Origin: Pilimelia anulata
Lineage (GTDB): Bacteria; Actinomycetota; Actinomycetes; Mycobacteriales; Micromonosporaceae
NCBI RefSeq assembly: GCF_014647895.1
Contig: NZ_BMQB01000001.1
Span: 1-64,000, forward strand
Length of the DNA stretch: 64,000 nucleotides
Direction: 5' to 3'
The position numbers and the translations under genes are program-made. The notes below the pieces were generated by a model that saw only the letters and a program-made list of their open reading frames with translations, was not told the origin of the DNA and did no database searches. Positions 9,010 through 17,962 of the stretch are shown piece after piece (position 1 is the stretch's first letter; every line of letters starts with the position of its first letter).

Positions 9010-9684
9010 TTGCCGGCGCTGTACTCCATCGGGAAGCTCACCGTCGCCCCCGTGCTCCGGCTCGGCTGGTGGCCGCTCGTCGAGGGGCTGGAGCACATCC
9101 CGGCCAGCGGCGGGGCGATCCTGGCCGGCAACCACCTGTCGGTGGCCGATGAACTCTTCGTGGGCGCGGTGGTGCCGCGACACATCGCCTTCTGGGCGAA
9201 GTCGGACTACTTCACCGGTACCGGCCCGCGGGGCTGGCTCAGCCGGACCGTGCTGGAGGGCATCGGCGCGATCCCGGTGAACCGGGGCGACGGGCGGGCC
9301 GCGCTGGCCGCGTTCGACGGCGCGCTGCCGGTGCTCGCCGCGGGCGGCCTGGTCGTCGTGTACCCCGAGGGGACCCGGTCGCCGGACGGCCGGCTGTACC
9401 GGGGCCGGACCGGGGTGGCCCGGCTGGCGCTGCGCTCCGGCGTGCCGGTCGTGCCGGTGGGCGTGCGGAACACGGAGAAGGTACAGCCCATCGGGGCCCG
9501 GGTGCCGCGGCCGTTCACGGCCCGGCCGGAGGTGCGGTTCGGGCGGCCGCTGCACTACGGCGGGCGGGCCGAGACCGCCGGCGAGCGGCGGGCGATCACC
9601 GACGAGGTGATGACGGCCATCCGGGAGCTGAGCGGCCAGGAGTACGTGGCCCGGTACGCCCCGAAGCGGCAGCCGGCGGGCTGA
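9010..9684 (+). CDS. 1-acyl-sn-glycerol-3-phosphate acyltransferase family protein
   Basis: A PlsC-family enzyme likely to acylate lysophosphatidate or a related lipid at the membrane. The 224 residues contain the catalytic HX4D motif at residues 42-47 (NHLSVAD) and the phosphate-binding PEGTRS at about 119-124. The TTG start at 9010 is preceded by GGAG in GACGGAGAATCC. A TAGCGT box at 8967 may be the -10. Substrate specificity cannot be read from the sequence. It is transcribed with, or just before, the radical-SAM gene at 9764. Confidence 0.87.
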   Translation: MPALYSIGKLTVAPVLRLGWWPLVEGLEHIPASGGAILAGNHLSVADELFVGAVVPRHIAFWAKSDYFTGTGPRGWLSRTVLEGIGAIPVNRGDGRAALAAFDGALPVLAAGGLVVVYPEGTRSPDGRLYRGRTGVARLALRSGVPVVPVGVRNTEKVQPIGARVPRPFTARPEVRFGRPLHYGGRAETAGERRAITDEVMTAIRELSGQEYVARYAPKRQPAG

Positions 9685-9763
9685 CCGCCCGGCCCGGCGG
9701 TGATCGGCGTACCCTTGGTGCCGCTGCGCCCGCCCGGGGCGGGGTAGGACCGGGAGGGGTGCC

Positions 9764-11707
9764 ATGCCGGTGACCAGCGTGTTCCCGCGGCTGGAGGAGC
9801 TGCTGCCGCGGGTCGGCAAGCCGATCCAGTACGTCGGCGGCGAGCTGGGCGCGGTCGTCAAGGACTGGGACGCCGCGGTGGTCCGGTGGGCGCTGATGTA
9901 CCCCGACGCGTACGAGGTCGGGGTCCCCAACCAGGGCGTGCAGATCCTGTACGAGGTGCTCAACGAGCGCGCGGACGTCCTCGCCGAGCGCACGTACGCG
10001 GTGTGGCCGGACCTGGAAGCGCTGATGCGCGAGCACGGGGTGCCGCAGTTCACCGTCGAGGCGCACCGGCCGGTCGGCGCGTTCGACCTGCTCGGGGTGT
10101 CCTTCGCCACCGAGCTGGGGTACACGAACCTGCTCACCGCCCTCGACCTGGCCGGCATCCCGCTGGCCGCCGCCGACCGGGACACCACGCACCCGGTGGT
10201 GATCGCCGGCGGGCATGCCGCGTTCAACCCGGAGCCGATCGCCGACTTCATCGACGCCGCCGTCCTCGGCGACGGCGAGGAGGCGGTACTGGAGATCACC
10301 GACATCGTCCGGGCGTGGAAGGCCGAGGGGTCGCCGGGCGGCCGGGACGAGCTGCTGCTGCGGCTGGCCCGGACCGAGTCGATCTACGTGCCGCGCTTCT
10401 ACGACGTCGACTACCTGCCGGACGGGCGGATCCAGCGGGTCGTGCCGAACCGGGCCGACGTGCCGTTCCGGGTGCACAAGCGGACGACCATGGACCTGGA
10501 CCAGTGGCCGTACCCGAAGAAGCCCCTGGTGCCGCTGGCCGAGTCGGTGCACGAGCGGTTCGCCGTCGAGATCTTCCGGGGCTGCACCCGCGGCTGCCGG
10601 TTCTGCCAGGCCGGGATGATCACCCGACCGGTGCGCGAGCGGTCGATCACCACCGTGGGGCAGATGGTCGCCGACGGGCTGGGGTTCTCCGGCTTCAACG
10701 AGGTCGGGCTGCTGTCGCTGTCCAGCGCCGACCACTCCGAGATCGGCGACATGTGCTCCGGCCTGGCCGAGCAGTACGCCGGCGAGAACGTCTCGCTGTC
10801 GCTGCCGTCCACCCGGGTGGACGCGTTCAACATCGAGCTGGCCCGGGAGCTGTCCCGCAACGGCCGGCGGACCGGCCTGACCTTCGCCCCCGAGGGCGGG
10901 TCGGAGCGGATCCGCAAGGTGATCAACAAGATGGTGTCGGAGGAGGACCTGATCCGCACCGTCGTCACCGCGTACTCGAACGGCTGGCGGCAGGTGAAGC
11001 TGTACTTCATGTGCGGCCTGCCCACCGAGACCGACGAGGACGTGCTGGAGATCGCCAGCATGGCGCACAAGGTCATCCGGGCCGGCCGGGAGGCCGCGGG
11101 CAGCAAGGACGTCCGCTGCACGGTGTCCATCGGCGGTTTCGTGCCCAAGCCGCACACCCCGTTCCAGTGGGCGTCGATGAGCTCGCCCGAGGTGATCGAC
11201 AACCGGCTGAGGCTGCTCAAGCAGGCGATCAACGCCGACCGGTCGCTGGGGCGGGCGATCGGGCTGCGGTACCACGACGGCGAGCCGTCGCTGATCGAGG
11301 GCCTGCTCTCCCGCGGGGACCGACGGGTCGGCGCGGTGATCCGCGCGGTGTGGGCCGGCGGCCAGCGGTTCGACGGGTGGAGCGAGCACTTCTCGTACCG
11401 GCGGTGGGTCGACGCGGCGGCCGAGGTGCTGCCGGCGCTCGGGGTGGACCTGGACTGGTACACGACCCGGGAGCGCGAGGAGACCGAGGTGCTCCCGTGG
11501 GACCACCTGGACTCCGGGCTGGACAAGGACTGGCTCTGGCAGGACTGGCGGGACGCGCTGGGCGAGTACGAGCAGGACGACTGCCGGTGGACGCCGTGCT
11601 TCGACTGCGGGGTGTGCCCGTCGATGGACACGGAGATCCAGATCGGGCCGACGGGGCGCAAGCTGCTCCCGCTCAGCCCGGTCGGCGGCCTCCGCGCCCC
11701 CTCCTGA
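9764..11707 (+). CDS. TIGR03960 family B12-binding-like radical SAM protein
   Basis: A 647-residue protein with an N-terminal cobalamin-binding-like half and a radical SAM core. The iron-sulfur cysteines are at about 274, 278 and 281 in RGCTRGCRFCQ. Further Cys lie near the C-terminus (CFDCGVCPSMD). The family normally sits directly upstream of the TIGR03936 (DUF2344) gene and RNase E/G, and the pair is thought to act together on an RNA or ribosome-linked substrate. The reaction is not established. GGAGGGG precedes the ATG. The partner gene is here displaced to 14062. The 3' end overlaps the convergent gene at 11673 by 35 bp. Confidence 0.9.
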   Translation: MPVTSVFPRLEELLPRVGKPIQYVGGELGAVVKDWDAAVVRWALMYPDAYEVGVPNQGVQILYEVLNERADVLAERTYAVWPDLEALMREHGVPQFTVEAHRPVGAFDLLGVSFATELGYTNLLTALDLAGIPLAAADRDTTHPVVIAGGHAAFNPEPIADFIDAAVLGDGEEAVLEITDIVRAWKAEGSPGGRDELLLRLARTESIYVPRFYDVDYLPDGRIQRVVPNRADVPFRVHKRTTMDLDQWPYPKKPLVPLAESVHERFAVEIFRGCTRGCRFCQAGMITRPVRERSITTVGQMVADGLGFSGFNEVGLLSLSSADHSEIGDMCSGLAEQYAGENVSLSLPSTRVDAFNIELARELSRNGRRTGLTFAPEGGSERIRKVINKMVSEEDLIRTVVTAYSNGWRQVKLYFMCGLPTETDEDVLEIASMAHKVIRAGREAAGSKDVRCTVSIGGFVPKPHTPFQWASMSSPEVIDNRLRLLKQAINADRSLGRAIGLRYHDGEPSLIEGLLSRGDRRVGAVIRAVWAGGQRFDGWSEHFSYRRWVDAAAEVLPALGVDLDWYTTREREETEVLPWDHLDSGLDKDWLWQDWRDALGEYEQDDCRWTPCFDCGVCPSMDTEIQIGPTGRKLLPLSPVGGLRAPS

Positions 11708-11942
11708 CCGCGCGCTCCTCCGCGGCGGGAATCCCGCACAGGAACCGCCGGTACAGGTCGCCGACGGTGGCGTGCGGGAGATCCTCGCAGGCCGCGACGA
11801 AGCAACCGGTCAGGTAGAGCATCAGCGAGACGCGCGCGCCGGCGTACTCCGCCGCGAGTTGGCGGCGGCGGGTGGGGCAGGGCCAGGGATCGGCGCAGGC
11901 GCCGCAGGTCCAGCGCGGCCGCAGGGCGTGGTGCAGCGACAT
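11673..11942 (-). CDS. Conserved hypothetical protein, Cys-rich N-terminus
   Basis: An 89-residue protein beginning with the pattern HHALRPRWTCGACADPWPCP, then a helical region (LMLYLTGCFVAACEDLP, YRRFLCGIP). I recognise this as a small actinobacterial family that commonly keeps the RPxWxCxxCxxPWPC N-terminus, perhaps a metal-binding knuckle. The function is unknown. It is convergent with and overlaps the end of the TIGR03960 gene, and divergent from the HTH gene at 12131. Confidence 0.7.
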   Translation of the reverse strand: MSLHHALRPRWTCGACADPWPCPTRRRQLAAEYAGARVSLMLYLTGCFVAACEDLPHATVGDLYRRFLCGIPAAEERAVRRGRGGRRPG

Positions 11943-12130
11943 GTGGCTTCCCGGGGTCGGCGGGTTCCGGCGTCGGCACCCGCCGGCCCGGCGGGGTCGC
12001 GGCGGGCCGGCGGGGCGTCCGGTGTGGGACGTTACGGTCGGTGGGCGGACACCGAAACCGCCGGAGCGCCGCCGCCCGGACCACTTCCGCGTACCGGGAA
12101 TGTCCGCGCAATGTCCGCTACCGTGGGGGA

Positions 12131-12883
12131 GTGAGCCGTCCCCTCCGCGCGGCGATGCGCCGCGCCCGGCTGGACCCGGCCGCGCTGGCGGCGGCCGTCG
12201 GGGTGGACGTCAAGACCGTGCGGCGCTGGCTGGTCGGCCGGCTGCCGCGCCAGCGCACCCGGCACGCCGTGGCGGACCTGCTGCGGGAGTCCGAGGCGCA
12301 GCTCTGGCCGCAGACCCGGCCCGACCTCGCGCCCGGCGCCGAGGCCACCGCGGAGGTCGTCGCGGCGTACGCGCACCGGGCGGACGTACCGCGGCAGCTC
12401 TGGACCTCGCTGCTGGTCGGGGCGGCCGAGCGGATCGACCTGCTCGGGTACGCCTACCCATTCGTCCTGGAGCTGCTGCCGGACACGGTCGCGCGGTTGG
12501 CGGAGAAGGCCGCCGGCGGCGCGCGGATCCGGCTCGCCCTCGCCGACCCGGACTGCGCACACGTCCGCGAGCGGGACGAGCTGGAGGGGATCGGCGGGAC
12601 GCTGGCCGGGCGCATCCGCAACGCACTCAACTTCCTCGAACCGCTGGCCGGGCTGCCGGGCGTGGCGATCGGCCTGCACTCGGTGCACCTGTACAACTCG
12701 GTGTTCCGGTTCGACCAGCAGATGATCGTGACGCCGCACCTGTACCGGCTGCGCGGCTACCAGCATCCGGCGCTGCACCTGCGGGAGCTGTCGCCGTACG
12801 GCATCTTCGGCGCGTACGCGGCGCAGGTCGAGGCGGTCTGGCGGGGTGTGGCGCCCGGGGGTGGCGATGGCCGGGCGGCGTGA
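12131..12883 (+). CDS. XRE-type helix-turn-helix regulator with C-terminal sensor-like domain
   Basis: A 250-residue protein. Residues 1-55 form a helix-turn-helix (AALAAAVGVDVKTVRRWLVG) typical of XRE-like regulators. The remainder, roughly 65-240, resembles the DUF5919-type C-terminal domain that often follows such HTH regions next to NUDIX hydrolases. GTG 12131 lies 6 nt after the -10-like TACCGT (12119-12124), the leaderless arrangement seen elsewhere in this window. The next gene, a NUDIX hydrolase, overlaps it by 17 bp, so regulator and hydrolase are probably co-expressed. Confidence 0.82.
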   Translation: MSRPLRAAMRRARLDPAALAAAVGVDVKTVRRWLVGRLPRQRTRHAVADLLRESEAQLWPQTRPDLAPGAEATAEVVAAYAHRADVPRQLWTSLLVGAAERIDLLGYAYPFVLELLPDTVARLAEKAAGGARIRLALADPDCAHVRERDELEGIGGTLAGRIRNALNFLEPLAGLPGVAIGLHSVHLYNSVFRFDQQMIVTPHLYRLRGYQHPALHLRELSPYGIFGAYAAQVEAVWRGVAPGGGDGRAA

Positions 12884-13340
12884 CCACTACCGCGACCCGG
12901 CGGCGCCCCCGGCCAACAGCCTGGTACCGGGCGGGTCGGCGGTCGTCGCCGACGCGCGCGGGTGGGTGCTGCTGCACCGGCGGGCGGACTCGGGCAACTG
13001 GGCGCTGCCGGGCGGGACGATGGACATCGGCGAGACGCTGCAGGAGTGCGTGGTCCGGGAGGTGCGCGAGGAGACCGGGCTGGAGATCGAGATCACCGGG
13101 CTGCTCGGCATCTACACCGACCCGGCGCACGTGATCGCGTACGCCGACGGGGAGGTCCGGCAGGAGTTCAACGTCACGTACCGCGGGCGGGTCGTGGGCG
13201 GGGCGCTCGCGCCGAGCGCCGAGTCGACCGCGGTGCGCTTCGTCGACCCGGTGGAGCTGCCGGGCCTGCCGATCCACGACACGGTCCGGCTCCGCCTCGC
13301 CCACCACTTCGCGGGCTCGGCGGAGCCGCACCTGGGCTGA
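12867..13340 (+). CDS. NUDIX hydrolase
   Basis: Hydrolyses a nucleoside diphosphate linked to another moiety, using Mg2+. The 157-residue protein holds a complete NUDIX box at about residues 49-73, with the REVREET core of the GX5EX7REUXEEXGU consensus. The substrate is unknown. ATG 12867 is favoured by the GGGGGTGG upstream, and the ORF is open to 12846. It overlaps the regulator gene before it and ends at a strong terminator. Confidence 0.9.
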   Translation: MAGRRDHYRDPAAPPANSLVPGGSAVVADARGWVLLHRRADSGNWALPGGTMDIGETLQECVVREVREETGLEIEITGLLGIYTDPAHVIAYADGEVRQEFNVTYRGRVVGGALAPSAESTAVRFVDPVELPGLPIHDTVRLRLAHHFAGSAEPHLG

Positions 13341-13364
13341 CCACGGCCCGCCACCCCCCCCGCG

Positions 13365-13408
13365 ACCCCGGTGGGTCGCGGACAGCGCCGCCCGCGACCC
13401 ACCGGGGT
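13365..13408. terminator. Bidirectional terminator after the NUDIX gene
   Basis: A perfect 17-bp stem (13365-13381 with 13392-13408) encloses a 10-nt loop between two convergent genes. The right arm reaches to within 3 bases of the next gene's stop codon. Confidence 0.82.
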
Positions 13409-13410
13409 GG

Positions 13411-13983
13411 TCAGGACAGGTATTCGAGGACGTAGTCGCCGCTGGCGGAGCCGTCGTGCGTGCCGCCCGCCGGGCACCGGCTGCTGCCCTGGCCGCCGCC
13501 GAAGAACATCCCCTGGCAGCGCCGGCACCAGCGCCAGTCCGACTGGCCCACGCCCGGCGCCACCGCCATCCGGTAGTCGTGGCTGCCGCTGCGGTCGTGC
13601 CCGCCGCCGACCGGGCAGTACCCCGACGTGGTCGCGCCGCCGTAGAACATGCCCTGGCAGCGGTGGCACCAGCGCCAGTCCGACTGGGTGCCGCCGGCGG
13701 CCACGTGCAGGATCAGGTAGTTGGCGCTGGCCGAGCCGTCGTGCGTGCCGCCGGCCGGGCAGGCGCTGGCGGCCTGGTTGCCGCCGTACGACAGGCTCTG
13801 GCACTTGTGGCACCACCGCCACTCGGCCTGCCGGGTGCGGCGGTCCGCGGCGCCCGGCCGGTCGCGGCGGGGTGCCGGCGGGGCGGCGGTGGCGGGGCCG
13901 GCGCCGAGCAGCAGGCCGGCGCCGGCGGCGAGGGTGCCGAGCAGGGCGGCGCGGCGGCCCGGGGTCGGGTCGGGTGAGCGCAT
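13411..13983 (-). CDS. Secreted protein with three WRWC/CxxC repeats
   Basis: A 190-residue exported protein. A Tat-like signal (GRR then a hydrophobic stretch, residues 9-34) is followed by three tandem repeats of about 47 residues at 53-93, 101-141 and 148-190. Each repeat contains WRWCxxCQ, a YGG or FGG, a third Cys before P(A/V)GG, then HD and a small-residue/aromatic end. The Cys/His spacing suggests a small metal-binding knuckle per repeat. Similar repeats occur in other actinobacterial secreted proteins, but I know no function. ATG 13983 is preceded by GGGGGT. An in-frame ATG at 14001 is possible. Confidence 0.8.
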   Translation of the reverse strand: MRSPDPTPGRRAALLGTLAAGAGLLLGAGPATAAPPAPRRDRPGAADRRTRQAEWRWCHKCQSLSYGGNQAASACPAGGTHDGSASANYLILHVAAGGTQSDWRWCHRCQGMFYGGATTSGYCPVGGGHDRSGSHDYRMAVAPGVGQSDWRWCRRCQGMFFGGGQGSSRCPAGGTHDGSASGDYVLEYLS

Positions 13984-14061
13984 GGGTAACCCCCATCTCA
14001 TCCATAGTGGAACCGCAATGTATCCGGCGGTCGGCCGGCGGGGAACGGTCGGTTCTCGCGG

Positions 14062-14949
14062 GTGGCGCGGCGGGCCGGTGCCCGGCCTGCGGCGGCCCTG
14101 CGGGAAGATATCGGCGACGCCACCACCCGCCCGCCCGAGGGGAGTACGACGATCGCCAGGAAGCAGCCGGAGAGCAACCAGGCCCCGGTGGTCCAGCGGG
14201 TGCGCCTGCGGTACGCCAAGCGCGGGCCGCTGCGGTTCACCTCGCACCGGGACTTCGCCCGGGCCTTCGAGCGGGCCATCCGCCGGGCCGGGGTGCCGAT
14301 CGCCTACTCGCACGGTTTCACCCCGCACCCCCGGATCTCGTACGCGTCGGCGGCGCCGACCGGCGTGGCCAGCGAGGCCGAGTACCTGGAGCTGGGCCTC
14401 CAGCAGCCGGTCGATCCGGACGAACTTCGCACGGCGCTCGATGCCGCCCTCTCGCCCGGCCTGGACATCGTCGACGCCGTGGTGGCCGCGGCGCCGGGCA
14501 GCCTGGCCGACCGGATCGACGCGGGGCAGTGGCGGGTGGTGCTGACGGGCGTGCCGCCCGCGGCGCTGGCCGCCGCCGCGGCGGCCTTCGCGGCCGCCGC
14601 CGAGGTGCCCGTGGAGCGGCTCACCAAGCAGGGCAAGCGCATGATCGACGCCCGGGCGGCGGTCGTCTCCATCGCCGCGGGTGACGAAAACGACACCGGG
14701 GCGAACCCGGCGAATGATCCACCTTCGGGGGGCGCCGGGGCGCCGTGTGCGATACTCGACCTTGTCGTACGGCTGGCGAGTCCGACCGTGCGACCCGATG
14801 ACGTTCTGTCCGGCCTCCGCGTGGTGGCCGACCTGGAGCCGCCGGTACCGCCGAGGGCGACCCGGCTGGCACAGGGGTTGCTGACCGCGCAGGGGGGCCT
14901 CATCGATCCGTTGGAGGCGGATCGGCGAGCGGCAATCGGCGAGCGCTGA
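14062..14949 (+). CDS. TIGR03936 family (DUF2344) protein, partner of the radical SAM protein
   Basis: A radical-SAM-associated protein. The conserved core begins QRVRLRYAKRGPLRFTSHRDFARAFERA, the family hallmark, and runs to the end. Residues 175-230 contain a less conserved insert (DENDTGANPANDPPSGG). GTG 14062 is the only usual start codon upstream of the core and gives 295 residues. However, the best ribosome site (AGGGGAG at 14138-14144) lies 7 nt before ATC 14152, where relatives begin MARKQPE. Translation may therefore start at AUC, giving 265 residues. Its normal neighbour, the TIGR03960 gene, lies 2.35 kb upstream. RNase E/G follows at 15104. Confidence 0.88.
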   Translation: MARRAGARPAAALREDIGDATTRPPEGSTTIARKQPESNQAPVVQRVRLRYAKRGPLRFTSHRDFARAFERAIRRAGVPIAYSHGFTPHPRISYASAAPTGVASEAEYLELGLQQPVDPDELRTALDAALSPGLDIVDAVVAAAPGSLADRIDAGQWRVVLTGVPPAALAAAAAAFAAAAEVPVERLTKQGKRMIDARAAVVSIAAGDENDTGANPANDPPSGGAGAPCAILDLVVRLASPTVRPDDVLSGLRVVADLEPPVPPRATRLAQGLLTAQGGLIDPLEADRRAAIGER

Positions 14950-15103
14950 CCGCACCGGTCGCGCTCACGGAAGACTTCGGCGGCGATCGTCCGCTGGTGC
15001 CCGACGGGCCCCGGGGCGGATCCGACGCCGGGAACATCTGCGGTGAACCTGAGTGGCAGCGTCGCGTACGCGCCCGGGGGAGCCAGAACTGGAGAGCGCC
15101 CGC

Positions 15104-17893
15104 ATGCTCGAACACGAGCCCGAGGGCGGCGACCGGACCGGCGCAGAGCCGGCGGCAGCCGTCGAGAAGAGCACGACCCGACCCACCCGTCGGCGCAGCC
15201 GCGCCGCGGAGCCCGCGCCGGCCGACGCCGCCGCGGGTCCGGTCGCGGAGACCGCCGGGGAGGCCGAGCCGGCCCCGGTGAAGCGGACCCGGCGCCGCCG
15301 GGCCGCCGAGGACCCGGCCGCCGAGCCGGCCGTCGCGCCCGAGGCCGCGCCCGCGGCCGAGGCGGCCGATCCCGCCGGGGACACGGCGGAGCCCGAGGCC
15401 GACGAGCGGCCGCGCAAGCGCAGCCGGGGCGGCCGGAGCACGCCGCCGACCGTCCTGTTCATGCCGCCGGAGCCGACCGAGGCCGAGCCGGCCGACGAGC
15501 CCGCGGAGGAGGCGGCCGAGCCCCGCCGCCGGCGCCGCCGGGCCGAGCCGGAGGAGGCGGCCGAGGAGCCGACCCCGCGCCGGCGCCGCCGCCGCGAGCC
15601 GGCCGAGGAGCCGGCCGAGCCGGTGGCCACCGCGGTCGAGGAGCCGGCGGACGAGGACGAGGACGACGACGAGGACGCCGAGGGCATCCGCCGCCGGCGG
15701 CGCGGCCGGCGTGGCCGGGGCCGGGGCAAGGGCGCCGGCGAGGACGGCGACGAGCCCGAGAGCAGCGCCGGCCCGGTCGCCGCGGACGACGACGAGCCGC
15801 TGACCCGCCGCCGGCGGCGCCGGCGGCGCAAGGGCGCGGGCGACGACGGGGGCGACGACGACGGCGTGCCGACCGTGGTCCGCATCCGCGAGCCGCGCCG
15901 GGTCGCCGACGAGGTCCAGGGCGTCACCGGGTCCACCCGGCTGGAGGCCAAGCGGCAGCGCCGCCGCGACGGCCGGGACCAGCGCCGGACCCGGCCGCCG
16001 ATCCTGACCGAGTCCGAGTTCCTGGCCCGCCGCGAGGCGGTCGACCGGATGATGGCGATCCGGCAGATCGGCGACCGGACGCAGATCGCCGTACTCGAGG
16101 ACGAGGTGCTCGTCGAGCACTACGTGACCCGGGCGGCGACGGCGACGATGGTCGGCAACGTGTACCTGGGCAAGGTGCAGAACGTGCTGCCCAGCATGGA
16201 GGCGGCGTTCGTCGACGTCGGGCGGGGGCGCAACGCCGTCCTGTACGCCGGCGAGGTCAACTGGGACGCCACCGGGCTGGAGGGCCGCGGCCGGGCGATC
16301 GAGCAGGCGCTGCGGCCGGGCGACCCGGTGCTGGTCCAGGTCACCAAGGACCCGATCGGGCACAAGGGCGCGCGGCTGACCAGCCACATCGCGCTGTCCG
16401 GCCGGCACCTGGTGTACGTGCCGCACGGCAACGCGTCCGGGATCAGCCGCAAGCTGCCCGACACCGAGCGCAAGCGCCTGCGCGACATCCTCAAGAAGCT
16501 CATCCCGGACGGCGCCGGCGTGATCGTCCGGACCGCGGCCGAGGGGGCGAGCGAGGACGAGCTGGCCCGCGACGTCAAGCGGCTGCAGGCGCAGTGGGAC
16601 GACATCTCGGCGAAGTCGTCGTCGAGCAGCGCGCCGGCCCTGCTGTACGAGGAGCCGGACCTGGTGATCCGGGTCGTCCGGGACCTGTTCAACGAGGACT
16701 TCCGCGAGCTGGTCATCCAGGGCAACGCCGCGTACGAGGAGGTGGAGGCGTACCTGTCGCACGTCTCGCCGGACCTCGTCGCCCGGCTGAGCCGGCACAC
16801 CGGTACGACCGACATCTTCGCCGCGCGGCGCATCGACGAGCAGATCCTCAAGGGCCTGGACCGCAAGGTGTACCTGCCCTCGGGCGGCCACCTGGTGATC
16901 GACCGGACCGAGGCGATGACCGTCGTCGACGTCAACACCGGCAAGTACACCGGCGCCGGCGGCAACCTGGAGGAGACGGTCACCCGCAACAACCTGGAGG
17001 CGGCCGAGGAGATCGTGCGCCAGCTCCGGCTGCGCGACCTCGGCGGCATCGTGGTGATCGACTTCATCGACATGGTGCTGGAGAGCAACCGGGAGCTGGT
17101 CCTGCGCCGGCTCACCGAGTGCCTGGGCCGGGACCGGACCAAGCACCAGGTCACCGAGATCACCTCGCTGGGCCTGGTCCAGATGACCCGCAAGCGGATC
17201 GGCGCGGGGCTGCTGGAGGCGTTCAGCGAGAACTGCGAGCACTGCAAGGGCCGCGGGCTGATCATCCACGCCGAGCCGGTACCGGAGAAGCCCAAGGGCG
17301 GCGGCGGTGGCGGCGGCGCGGGCGACAAGGTGCGCGCGGTGGCCTCGGCGGGCGCCAAGGAGGCGCCGCCGACGGCCAGCAGCCGGCGGCGCGGGCGCAA
17401 GGCGGCTGCGGCCGAGGCGGCCGAGCCCGCTGAGCCGGTCGCGGCCGCCGCGGCGGCCGCACCGCTCGACGCCGACGAGGCCGACGACGTCGTCGAGCCG
17501 GTCGGGTCGGTCGAGCCGGCCGCGGTCGTGGACGAGCCGATCGAGGAGGCGCCGGCCGTCGAGCCGGCCGCCCGGCCCGCGGCGGCGCCGCGGGCGGCGG
17601 GCGCGGCCTCCGGGATCGTCGGCGGCGGCGTACCCGGCACCGGGGCCGAGGAGGAGGACGTGCCGGACGACCGGTTCGAGGGGTACGACCTGACCCGGTT
17701 CGACTACCAGGGCGTGGCGGCGGAGCTGGCCGAGCCCGCGACCGACCTGGGCGAGCCGGCGGCGGACTTCGACGACCTGGACGCCGACCTGGACGCCGAC
17801 GCGGACGCGGACGCCGACCCGGACGGCGACGCCGAGCCGGTGGGCACCGGCGGGCGGCGGCGCCCGCGCACCCGGCGGCGCACCCGCCCGTAG
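15104..17893 (+). CDS. rne: Ribonuclease E/G family protein
   Basis: An endoribonuclease for rRNA maturation and mRNA decay. The 929-residue protein has a charged N-terminal region of about 300 residues (Arg/Glu/Ala/Pro, with many RRRRR clusters). An S1 RNA-binding domain follows (about 340-400). The catalytic domain carries the metal-binding Asp residues in VVDVNTGKYTG (about 605-615) and VVIDFIDM (about 650). The zinc-link cysteines are at about 711 and 714 (CEHCKGRG). A disordered acidic Ala/Pro-rich tail of about 200 residues ends in an Arg-rich stretch. Charged arms on both sides of the core are usual in actinobacterial RNase E and can bind RNA or partners. ATG 15104 follows GGAGAG at 8 nt. 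An RNA terminator follows the stop. Confidence 0.93.
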   Translation: MLEHEPEGGDRTGAEPAAAVEKSTTRPTRRRSRAAEPAPADAAAGPVAETAGEAEPAPVKRTRRRRAAEDPAAEPAVAPEAAPAAEAADPAGDTAEPEADERPRKRSRGGRSTPPTVLFMPPEPTEAEPADEPAEEAAEPRRRRRRAEPEEAAEEPTPRRRRRREPAEEPAEPVATAVEEPADEDEDDDEDAEGIRRRRRGRRGRGRGKGAGEDGDEPESSAGPVAADDDEPLTRRRRRRRRKGAGDDGGDDDGVPTVVRIREPRRVADEVQGVTGSTRLEAKRQRRRDGRDQRRTRPPILTESEFLARREAVDRMMAIRQIGDRTQIAVLEDEVLVEHYVTRAATATMVGNVYLGKVQNVLPSMEAAFVDVGRGRNAVLYAGEVNWDATGLEGRGRAIEQALRPGDPVLVQVTKDPIGHKGARLTSHIALSGRHLVYVPHGNASGISRKLPDTERKRLRDILKKLIPDGAGVIVRTAAEGASEDELARDVKRLQAQWDDISAKSSSSSAPALLYEEPDLVIRVVRDLFNEDFRELVIQGNAAYEEVEAYLSHVSPDLVARLSRHTGTTDIFAARRIDEQILKGLDRKVYLPSGGHLVIDRTEAMTVVDVNTGKYTGAGGNLEETVTRNNLEAAEEIVRQLRLRDLGGIVVIDFIDMVLESNRELVLRRLTECLGRDRTKHQVTEITSLGLVQMTRKRIGAGLLEAFSENCEHCKGRGLIIHAEPVPEKPKGGGGGGGAGDKVRAVASAGAKEAPPTASSRRRGRKAAAAEAAEPAEPVAAAAAAAPLDADEADDVVEPVGSVEPAAVVDEPIEEAPAVEPAARPAAAPRAAGAASGIVGGGVPGTGAEEEDVPDDRFEGYDLTRFDYQGVAAELAEPATDLGEPAADFDDLDADLDADADADADPDGDAEPVGTGGRRRPRTRRRTRP

Positions 17894-17905
17894 CGGATCG
17901 ACAGA

Positions 17906-17938
17906 CAGGGCCGCGACGCCGATGGCGTCGCGGCCCTG
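17906..17938. terminator. Bidirectional terminator after RNase E/G
   Basis: A perfect 15-bp GC-rich stem (17906-17920 with 17924-17938) with loop GAT stands between the RNase E/G stop and the stop of the convergent small gene at 17963. Confidence 0.85.
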
Positions 17939-17962
17939 CTGCCGTACCGGGGGCTCGTGGGG

